From assembly GCA_035461175.1 (NCBI GenBank), contig DATHVR010000100.1, positions 1 through 14,033 on the forward strand: a stretch of DNA of 14,033 bases. Direction: 5' to 3'. Of the stretch, positions 6,604 to 12,712 are shown piece by piece (position 1 is the first letter of the stretch; the number at the start of each line of letters is the position of its first letter). The notes beneath the pieces were generated by a model. The model ran no database searches. It saw only the letters and a list, made by a program, of their open reading frames with translations, and was not told where the DNA came from. The stretch comes from DATHVR01 sp035461175 (lineage in GTDB: Bacteria; Actinomycetota; Acidimicrobiia; Spongiisociales; ZC4RG35). A program made the position numbers and the translations under genes.

Positions 6604-7794
6604 GTGTCCCGCCGCCCACCGCTCGTCTTCATATTCACCGTCACCCTGACGGGAATTCTCAACACCACCCTGGTCACCCCCGCCATTCCCGACATCCTGG
6701 CCGACCTCTCGGTACCGGATCGCCGCTCCGGCATCCTGGTCGCCGCCGGATCGGTGGCGGGGATCTTCGTCGCCCCCATCATCGGACTCCTGGCCGACCG
6801 CTACGGTCGTCGGAGCGTCCTCACCGCCTGTCTGAGCATCTTCGGAGTCTTCGGGGGCCTGGCGGCGATCGCACCCACCTTCGAGGTGCTGCTGGGGGCC
6901 CGTTTCCTCCAGGGCGTCGGCTCGGCCGGCCTGATAAACCTGGCCGTGGTTCTGATCGGAGACCACTGGAGCGGGGCCGACCGGACCCGGTTGGTGGGGC
7001 GTAACGCCTCGGTGCTCACCGTGGGCCTGGCCGGGCTCCCGGCACTTTCGGGTGTCATCACCGAGGCGGCCGGATGGCGGGTCACCTTCGGCCTGTACAC
7101 CCTGGCGCTGGGGACGGCGGCGGCGGCATGGTTCGTGCTCGAGGCGGGACGACCCGAGAACCCACCCCGTCCCCGGGACCAGATCCGGGGCGCCGGGGAG
7201 GTGGTGAGAAGACCCGAGGTGACGGTCACGCTCCTGGTCGGGTTCCTCGTGTTCGTCATCATCTTCGGACTGTTCCTGACCGTCCTCCCCCTCCATCTCG
7301 CCCAGCGCTTCGACATGGAGGCAGGCGCCCGGGGGATCATGATCTCACTGCCCGCCATCACCTCCACCCTGGCGGCCTTCAACCTGGGCCGGATCCGGGC
7401 GGCGATGTCGGTGAAGAGCCTGGTCCTGCTGGGGGGAGCCGGGCTCACCGTCTCCTTCTTCTTGATCGGCCTGGCGGGAGCGGTGGTGGTCGTCGTGATC
7501 GGGGCCCTCATCTATGGAGCATCGGAGGGCTCGTTCATCCCCACGCTCCAGGACGAGGCGATGGAGGCGTCCCCCGACGAGCATCGGGGGGCGGTGGTGG
7601 CGGTGTGGGTGGCGGCCGCCCGATTCGGCCAGACGCTGGGACCGCTGCTGGCCGGCCTGGTCCTGAGTTGGTGGGACCCGGCCACCACCCTCATGGCCGG
7701 ATCTGCCCTCGGCCTGCTCATCATCCTGACCGGGCTGGTGGGTCCGTTCCGGGCCCAGCCCGCCCGGGCCGGAGCCAGTTTGCCCCCCAGCTGA
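6604..7794 (+). CDS. Major facilitator superfamily transporter, probable efflux
   Basis: This 396-residue inner-membrane protein has about 12 hydrophobic segments and the MFS loop 2-3 motif GLLADRYGRR (about 61-70). Family knowledge places such proteins, with proton-driven export, among drug and small-molecule efflux carriers. LTGILNTTLVTPAIPDI in the first helix is of the drug:H+ antiporter style. The substrate cannot be deduced. The start is GTG at 6604: an in-frame TAG at 6589 excludes anything earlier. There is no Shine-Dalgarno sequence, while TAGCCT lies nine bases upstream, so a leaderless start is possible. It is divergent from the GNAT gene. Together with the palindrome this suggests a regulated resistance or efflux function. 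Confidence 0.9.
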   Translation: MSRRPPLVFIFTVTLTGILNTTLVTPAIPDILADLSVPDRRSGILVAAGSVAGIFVAPIIGLLADRYGRRSVLTACLSIFGVFGGLAAIAPTFEVLLGARFLQGVGSAGLINLAVVLIGDHWSGADRTRLVGRNASVLTVGLAGLPALSGVITEAAGWRVTFGLYTLALGTAAAAWFVLEAGRPENPPRPRDQIRGAGEVVRRPEVTVTLLVGFLVFVIIFGLFLTVLPLHLAQRFDMEAGARGIMISLPAITSTLAAFNLGRIRAAMSVKSLVLLGGAGLTVSFFLIGLAGAVVVVVIGALIYGASEGSFIPTLQDEAMEASPDEHRGAVVAVWVAAARFGQTLGPLLAGLVLSWWDPATTLMAGSALGLLIILTGLVGPFRAQPARAGASLPPS

Positions 7795-7845
7795 GAACCG
7801 TCCGGGTAGGGTTTCGGAGCGAATGACCCCCTGCCACGACCCACG

Positions 7846-8781
7846 ATGACCCGGGCTTCGACCAGCACCCGATCTTTCGGGTCGGGCAAGCGCGAGAACC
7901 ACGACGCCACCGACTTCTACCGGCGGTTCCATCCTCCCGAGGTCTCCGACGACGCCGAGGTCCGTCCGCCCGCCACCGTCGACCAGATCTTCTGCGGGGA
8001 CGCCGCCGCCATGACCCGCGCTCAGGTGGCCGACAAGTCGGTCGCGCTGGTGGTGACCTCACCTCCCTACTTCGCCGGCAAGGAGTACGAACAGGAGATG
8101 GGCCAGGGCCACGTCCCCTCTACCTACGTCGAGTACCTGGAGATGCTGCACGACGTGCTGGCCGTGTGCGTCGACAAGCTGGAGCCGGGCGGGAGGGTGG
8201 CGATCAACGTCGCCAACCTGGGCCGCAAGCCGTACCGGTCTCTCTCCTCGGACGTGATCTCGGTCCTCCAGGACGATCTCGGCCTGCTGATTCGGGGCGA
8301 GATCGTGTGGCGGAAGGCGCGCGGCGCCGGCGGCTCCTGTGCCTGGGGTTCGTTCCGGTCGCCCGCCAACCCGGTGCTGCGTGACCTCACCGAACGGGTG
8401 GTGGTCGCTTCCAAGGGGCGATTCGACCGGGCTCTGCCTCGCCTCCGCCGGGCCGAGTTGGGACTGCCACACGAGGCCACCATCGGCCGGGACGAGTTCC
8501 TCGAGGCCACCATCGACGTGTGGGAGATCCCGCCCGAGTCCGCCTCCCGGGTGGGGCATCCGGCCCCCTTCCCGGTCACCCTCCCCCGCCGGTTGATCGA
8601 GCTTTACACCTATCGTGGCGATCTGGTGCTCGACCCCTTCATGGGCTCGGGCACCACCGCCCTGGCCGCGTTGGAGACCGACCGCCACTATGTCGGCTTC
8701 GACACGGATCCCACCTACGTCGCCCTGGCCGAGGAGCGCATTTCGGCTTTCCAGGCGACATCCCGCCACCATGAGGGCTGA
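7846..8781 (+). CDS. Orphan site-specific DNA methyltransferase (beta class, N4-cytosine or N6-adenine)
   Basis: This 311-residue protein transfers a methyl group from S-adenosylmethionine to DNA. The catalytic motif IV is TSPPY (71-75). The AdoMet motif I, DPFMGSGTT (263-271), comes near the C-terminus, and this order defines the beta class. SPPY is more typical of N4-cytosine than N6-adenine enzymes. The middle part (about 150-250) would hold the target recognition domain. The sequence, including RENHDATDFYRRF near the N-terminus, belongs to a family I recall as widespread in Actinobacteria. No restriction endonuclease is adjacent, so it is likely an epigenetic or housekeeping enzyme. The ATG at 7846 lacks a clear ribosome site but overlaps (ATGA) a nine-codon upstream frame. 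It is the first gene of a tight operon, and its TGA directly abuts the next ATG. Confidence 0.93.
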   Translation: MTRASTSTRSFGSGKRENHDATDFYRRFHPPEVSDDAEVRPPATVDQIFCGDAAAMTRAQVADKSVALVVTSPPYFAGKEYEQEMGQGHVPSTYVEYLEMLHDVLAVCVDKLEPGGRVAINVANLGRKPYRSLSSDVISVLQDDLGLLIRGEIVWRKARGAGGSCAWGSFRSPANPVLRDLTERVVVASKGRFDRALPRLRRAELGLPHEATIGRDEFLEATIDVWEIPPESASRVGHPAPFPVTLPRRLIELYTYRGDLVLDPFMGSGTTALAALETDRHYVGFDTDPTYVALAEERISAFQATSRHHEG

Positions 8782-9261
8782 ATGTCGCCCGAGAAGTTGA
8801 AGATCCTGGTCGTCTGCCTGGGGAACATCTGCCGCTCCCCGGCCGGCGAGGCGGCGCTGCGGGAGGCGGCGGCCGCGTCCGGACTCGACCTGGTGGTGGA
8901 TTCCGCCGGGACCGGGCCGTGGCACGTCGGCGACCCCCCCAACTCCCAGGTCCGGGCTGCCGGGGAACGGGCCGGACTGCTTATCGACGGACGCGGTCAC
9001 CAGGTCACAGCGCCCGCCGACCTCGAGGACTACGACATCATCCTGGCGATGGACCGCTCCAACCTCCACGCCTTGAAGCGGATCGCCCCCGAACTCACCG
9101 ACCGCATGCATCTGTTCCGTAGCTTCGATCCCCACGCCGCCCACGACGAGATGCCCGATCCGTACGGCCTGTCCGACGCCGACTTCGACGACACCGTGGA
9201 AAGGGCCCGCTCCGGAGCCCGGGCGATCGTGGCCGCGATCGAGGCCGGTCGCCTGCCCTGA
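8782..9261 (+). CDS. Low-molecular-weight protein tyrosine phosphatase family
   Basis: This 159-residue cytosolic phosphatase has the full LMW-PTP active site. The P-loop CLGNICRS has nucleophile Cys12 and Arg18 (Cx5R), and the general acid is Asp126 in DPY (126-128). Family members remove phosphate from tyrosine. The human LMW-PTP-A also acts as a protein ribulosamine-5-phosphatase. The ATG at 8782 follows the methyltransferase TGA with no gap and is preceded by GAGGG, so translation is coupled. The next gene, 17 bp downstream, is a fructosamine-kinase family member. That makes the ribulosamine-5-phosphatase role attractive here. Tyrosine phosphatase or arginine phosphatase activity remains an alternative. 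Confidence 0.94.
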   Translation: MSPEKLKILVVCLGNICRSPAGEAALREAAAASGLDLVVDSAGTGPWHVGDPPNSQVRAAGERAGLLIDGRGHQVTAPADLEDYDIILAMDRSNLHALKRIAPELTDRMHLFRSFDPHAAHDEMPDPYGLSDADFDDTVERARSGARAIVAAIEAGRLP

Positions 9262-9278
9262 GATGACCCTGCGCTGAG

Positions 9279-10004
9279 ATGCAGTGGGCCCGCCTCACCC
9301 GTGGCCGTCACGACGGCCGGGAGGTCGTGATCAAGACCACCGACTACGACGCCCGCGTCGAGGCCGACGGACTCCGCGCCCTGGCAGACGCCGGCGCCCC
9401 TGTTCCCGGCGTGATCTCCGTCGATGCCGACCGGCTGGTCATGGATGCGGTCGGCGGACCCGAGGACTGGGAGGGGCTGGGCCGGGCCCTGGCCCGGGTC
9501 CACCGGGCCACCGCCCCCGCCTATGGCTATGCCATCTCCAACTACATCGGGGCCCTGCCCCAGGACAATCCCTGGACCGAGTCGTGGCCGGTGTTTTACG
9601 CCCGCCACCGCCTCGAGCCCTACCTCGCCGACCTCCCGGTCGAAGTCGCCCGCCGGCTCCAGGCCGCCATCGAGGACGGCCGCCTGGCCGGGCTCCTCGA
9701 CCACGGTCAGCGCCCCGCCCTCGTCCACGGCGACCTGTGGTCGGGCAACGTCGTCGCGGGCCGCTGGTTGATCGACCCCGCCGTCCACTACGCCGACCGC
9801 GAGCTCGATCACGCCTTCTCGGCCGTGTTCGGCGGCATCCCGCGCCAGATGTGGAGCGCCTACGAAGAGGTGTGGCCCCTCGATCAGGGCTGGGAGGAGC
9901 GCCGCCCTGCGCTTCAGCTCTACCACCTCCTGGTCCATGTCCGGCTCTTCGGAGACTCCTACGTGGGGATGGTGGCCGAGCGCCTCGACCGCCTCGCCTG
10001 GTAG
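9279..10004 (+). CDS. Fructosamine/ribulosamine-3-kinase family protein
   Basis: This 241-residue protein belongs to the fructosamine kinase family. Visible features are Lys19 (VVIKT) and Glu28 of the ATP-binding lobe, the catalytic loop HGDLWSGN (150-157) with Asp151, and metal-binding Asp166 in LIDPAVHYADRELD. By family knowledge these enzymes phosphorylate the C3 hydroxyl of sugar-amine adducts on proteins or free amines, making them fall apart (deglycation). It is shorter than the about 290-residue typical member, with a brief N-terminal lobe, as in several compact actinobacterial forms. The ATG at 9279 is the only start: an in-frame TGA lies at 9264. The ribosome site is weak. It is the third gene of the unit with the phosphatase. 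It ends one base from the convergent gene at 10006. Confidence 0.92.
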   Translation: MQWARLTRGRHDGREVVIKTTDYDARVEADGLRALADAGAPVPGVISVDADRLVMDAVGGPEDWEGLGRALARVHRATAPAYGYAISNYIGALPQDNPWTESWPVFYARHRLEPYLADLPVEVARRLQAAIEDGRLAGLLDHGQRPALVHGDLWSGNVVAGRWLIDPAVHYADRELDHAFSAVFGGIPRQMWSAYEEVWPLDQGWEERRPALQLYHLLVHVRLFGDSYVGMVAERLDRLAW

Positions 10005-10005
10005 G

Positions 10006-10479
10006 TCAGGAACGGGGGCGAGAGGCCAGCCAGGCGGTGTACTCGTCGGCCAGGCCCACCAAAAGCGGCGGCAACAGGGCGCCCGTCATCACCCCGGCAG
10101 CGGGTTCGGCGATGAGGAGCAGGACCAGCATGTAGACCGAGGCGAAGGCCACCGCCACCAAACGATTACGCATCAGCTTGGCGAGACCTAGCGGATTGAG
10201 GGTGAGGGCGAAACCTACCCCAAATCCGACCGCCGCCCCGAGGATGGGTGAGATGAGGCCGAAGGTGAGGCCCAGAGCCAGCAGCAGGCCCATGGCCCAC
10301 AAGACCCGTTTGGGCGCCTCCGGGTTACGGGAGACGAAGGCGACGATCAGGAAGACGAACGGCGCCAGCGCCAGGCCGATGGCGACCAGGCCGACGTCGA
10401 TCACCCCCGGGGTGGCGGTGGCGGCGGCGTAGAAGAAGTAGCTGAACATCATCGCCACGATGCCCAGGCCGAGCGCCAA
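10006..10479 (-). CDS. Small membrane protein of unknown function, end of sugar importer operon
   Basis: This 157-residue protein is very hydrophobic, with about five or six predicted membrane segments (roughly 2-22, 26-49, 58-94 as two, 105-145) and short basic loops. I do not recognise a family. The frame is the same as that of the upstream permease: only its TAG (10530-10528) and 16 sense codons lie between, and none is ATG or GTG. The start could be TTG at 10479, with AAGG nine bases upstream, or CTG at 10524, with AAGGG about seven bases upstream. The second would add 15 residues (LTLDPEVEASKRRNW), a charged N-terminal stretch that looks natural. Readthrough of the TAG is a less likely third option. 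Its place suggests an accessory role to the transporter. Confidence 0.7.
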   Translation of the reverse strand: MALGLGIVAMMFSYFFYAAATATPGVIDVGLVAIGLALAPFVFLIVAFVSRNPEAPKRVLWAMGLLLALGLTFGLISPILGAAVGFGVGFALTLNPLGLAKLMRNRLVAVAFASVYMLVLLLIAEPAAGVMTGALLPPLLVGLADEYTAWLASRPRS

Positions 10480-10527
10480 CCAGTTGCGCCTTTTCGACGC
10501 TTCGACTTCGGGATCCAGCGTCAGTTG

Positions 10528-11436
10528 CTATCCCTTGACAGAACCGGCGGTGAGGCCGCGGACGAAGTACCGCTGGAGGGCGAAGAAGACCAGCATCGGC
10601 ACGATCACCGTGATGAAGGCAGCCGCCGGCAACAGGCTGAGGGCACCCTCGCCGCGACCGGCCAGGTTGGCCAGTTCCACCTGCAAGACGGCGTTGGCGG
10701 GGTTGGCGACTCCCAGGAACACCAGTGCCACCAGGTAGTCGTTCCAGATCCACAGGAACTGGAGCACGGCGAAGGCGGCAATGACCGGGGTGGAGAGGGG
10801 AAGTATGAGTTTGGTGAAGATCTTGTAGTGATCGGCCCCGTCGATCTCGGCCGATTCGATGATCGAGGACGGCAACGACCCGATGTAGTTGCGGAACAGG
10901 TAAACCGCCAGCGGGAGGCCGAACCCGGCGTGGGCCAACCACACCCCGGGAAAGGTGCCGTTGATGTCGAGCGAGGTGTAGATGCGCAGGATGGGGATGA
11001 GGGCCATCTGCAGGGGCACCACCATGAGCCCAACTACCACGGCAAAGAGAATATTGCGGCCCGGAAACTTCATCCAGGCGAAGGCGTAGGCGGCGAAGGC
11101 GGCCACGGTGATCGGGATCGCCACCGAGGGGATCGTCACCGCCGCCGAGTTGGCGAAGGCATTTCCGAAGCCACGCTCCAACACGTTGGCATAGTTCTCC
11201 AACGACCAGGTAGCGGAGTTGAACAGGTCCCCGAATACGGTCCACCAACCCGACCCGCGGATCGTACGCGGCTCCCGGAAACTGTTGATCAGCAGGCCGA
11301 TGGTCGGAATCGTCCAGATCAGGGCGATGAACGCCACCGCCAGGTAGACCGGGATCCGGGACAGCGTGAAGGACTCGCGGGGATCCTTGGGCTGGCGGGC
11401 GGGTGCCTCGGCCTTGGTTTCGGTAGCGGTGGTCAT
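10528..11436 (-). CDS. Alpha-glucoside-type ABC importer permease (AglG/MalG-like)
   Basis: This 302-residue inner-membrane permease of a carbohydrate importer (CUT1 type) has a charged N-terminal tail, about six membrane segments and the cytoplasmic EAA-type motif ESAEIDGADHYKIFTKLILP (about 194-213) that contacts the ATPase. It ends in RYFVRGLTAGSVKG, the standard C-terminus of MalG-type permeases, so its TAG is probably a real end. The ATG at 11436 is preceded by GGAGG at seven bases and overlaps the stop of the upstream permease (ATGA). It would pair with that subunit to form the channel for a disaccharide. An AglG assignment follows from the AglE-like binding protein of the same operon. 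Confidence 0.93.
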   Translation of the reverse strand: MTTATETKAEAPARQPKDPRESFTLSRIPVYLAVAFIALIWTIPTIGLLINSFREPRTIRGSGWWTVFGDLFNSATWSLENYANVLERGFGNAFANSAAVTIPSVAIPITVAAFAAYAFAWMKFPGRNILFAVVVGLMVVPLQMALIPILRIYTSLDINGTFPGVWLAHAGFGLPLAVYLFRNYIGSLPSSIIESAEIDGADHYKIFTKLILPLSTPVIAAFAVLQFLWIWNDYLVALVFLGVANPANAVLQVELANLAGRGEGALSLLPAAAFITVIVPMLVFFALQRYFVRGLTAGSVKG

Positions 11437-12593
11437 CGGGTCGCCTCCTGCTCCTGGAACCGTTTGATGTTGATGACGAGGATCGGGGTGACCACGATCA
11501 ACAGGATCACCGCCAGCGCCGCGCCCAATCCGTCATTGCTGTTCCGGAAGAACTCGGTCATCATCCGTTCCGCCACCACCGAGGTGCCGTCGGCACCTCC
11601 GGTCATCACCCACACGATGTCGAAGACTTTCCACGTCGTTATCAGGACCGTGGTCCATACGACCACGATCGTGGAGGCGATTGTCGGGATCACGATCCGT
11701 CGGAACACCTGCCACTCGTTGGCCCCGTCGATACGGGCTGCCTCGAGAAGATCGTCGGGGACGCCCTTCAACGCCGACGACAGAATGATCATCGCAAAGC
11801 CGGTCTGGGTCCAGATCAGGATCACCATCAGGAACAGGTTGTTCCAGGGCTGCTGCTGCAACCAGAAGATCGGATCGCCGCCGAAGGCAACGACGATGGC
11901 GTTGAGGAGCCCGATTTGCTCCCCGAAACCCTCGGACCGATAGCTGTACATGAAGGTCCACACCACCGAGGCAGCTACGAACGAGATCCCCATGGGCAGG
12001 AAGATGAGGGACTTGGCGGCCGATTCGGACCGACGTGGCAACCGGTCGGCCAGAGTGGCGAAGGCGAGGCCGATGGCGGTGGCGAAGATCGGCACCACGA
12101 TCGCCCAGAGAATGCTGTTGCGGATCGAGACGAGGTACTCGCTCTCGGTGAGGATCCGCTGGTAATTGTCGATGCCGACGAACTCCTCGCCCGCCCGGTC
12201 CTGGAAGCTGAGGATAATGGTCTGAACGGTCGGGTAGACCAGATAGAAGCCCAACAGAATGATGGCGGGTCCGGCGAACGCGAAGGGTCGCACCGCCGCC
12301 TGCACCCGCATCGGCATCGACGAGACCAGCCTGTCCATGGCCCAGAAGAGAATCCAGACTCCGCCCACGCCCACCACGACGGCGATGACGATCTGCAACA
12401 GCTTGTTCGTCCCCGGGTCCTGAAGCACCTCGAAGGTGAAGAAGAAGACGACGAGAAGGGCCGGAACCACCAGCGCCGAGAGAATCCGGAGCACCCAAAC
12501 CCGCAGCGAGTTCTCCTCGGCGCCGACTTGTGTTTCCGGAGGCGCCGATTCCTGATCCGGGAAGTCCTCTTCCATCACCGGTGGAGTAGACAT
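11433..12593 (-). CDS. Alpha-glucoside-type ABC importer permease (AglF/MalF-like)
   Basis: This 386-residue permease is the partner of the AglG-like subunit. An EAA-type motif, EAARIDGANEWQVFRRIVIP, lies at about 284-303. Besides the six-helix core it has two extra N-terminal hydrophobic segments (about 31-56 and 66-86) after an acidic tail, giving about eight helices. The ATG at 12593 was preferred, with GAGGAGAGAG directly upstream. A TTG at 12614 lies in frame without support. It lies 119 bp downstream of the binding-protein gene, with a strong hairpin between. CUT1 importers of this type take up alpha-glucosides such as maltose, trehalose or sucrose; the exact sugar is unknown. Confidence 0.93.
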   Translation of the reverse strand: MSTPPVMEEDFPDQESAPPETQVGAEENSLRVWVLRILSALVVPALLVVFFFTFEVLQDPGTNKLLQIVIAVVVGVGGVWILFWAMDRLVSSMPMRVQAAVRPFAFAGPAIILLGFYLVYPTVQTIILSFQDRAGEEFVGIDNYQRILTESEYLVSIRNSILWAIVVPIFATAIGLAFATLADRLPRRSESAAKSLIFLPMGISFVAASVVWTFMYSYRSEGFGEQIGLLNAIVVAFGGDPIFWLQQQPWNNLFLMVILIWTQTGFAMIILSSALKGVPDDLLEAARIDGANEWQVFRRIVIPTIASTIVVVWTTVLITTWKVFDIVWVMTGGADGTSVVAERMMTEFFRNSNDGLGAALAVILLIVVTPILVINIKRFQEQEATR

Positions 12594-12657
12594 CTCTCTC
12601 CTCGTCCGTCTCAATCGTGCAAATCGACCATAGCGGGCCGATACCCAACCTGACGGA

Positions 12658-12685
12658 CTGGAGGGGCGGTTTCCCGCCCCTCCAG
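12658..12685 (-). terminator. Strong intercistronic hairpin between binding protein and permease genes
   Basis: CTGGAGGGGCGG (12658-12669) and CCGCCCCTCCAG (12674-12685) pair perfectly over 12 bp around a 4-nt loop. An A-T pair at 12657/12686 and TGAC/GTCA at 12651-12654 and 12687-12690 extend the stem. It begins 22 bases past the stop codon of the binding-protein gene. No T-run follows on the minus strand, so it is probably a partial terminator or mRNA-stabilising structure and not a full stop. Such elements are known after binding-protein genes, where they help make more binding protein than permease. Confidence 0.65.
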
Positions 12686-12712
12686 TGTCAGGTCGTTTGT
12701 TGCTGCGCCGGC

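Noticed and set aside
8059..9144. Minus-strand open frame of 361 codons across the methyltransferase and phosphatase genes
   Set aside because: It crosses two well-supported genes with intact active sites and shows no family features of its own.
9030..9938. Minus-strand open frame of 302 codons opposite the kinase
   Set aside because: It shows no recognisable motifs, and the sense strand has HGDLWSGN and other kinase residues.
10525..11943. Plus-strand open frame of 472 codons opposite the two permeases
   Set aside because: It has low-complexity charged composition and spans the overlap of two clear permease genes on the other strand.
12594..12614. Longer AglF-like permease from TTG 12614
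   Set aside because: The added residues RRTRRE lie over the ribosome site region; ATG 12593 follows GAGGAGAGAG.
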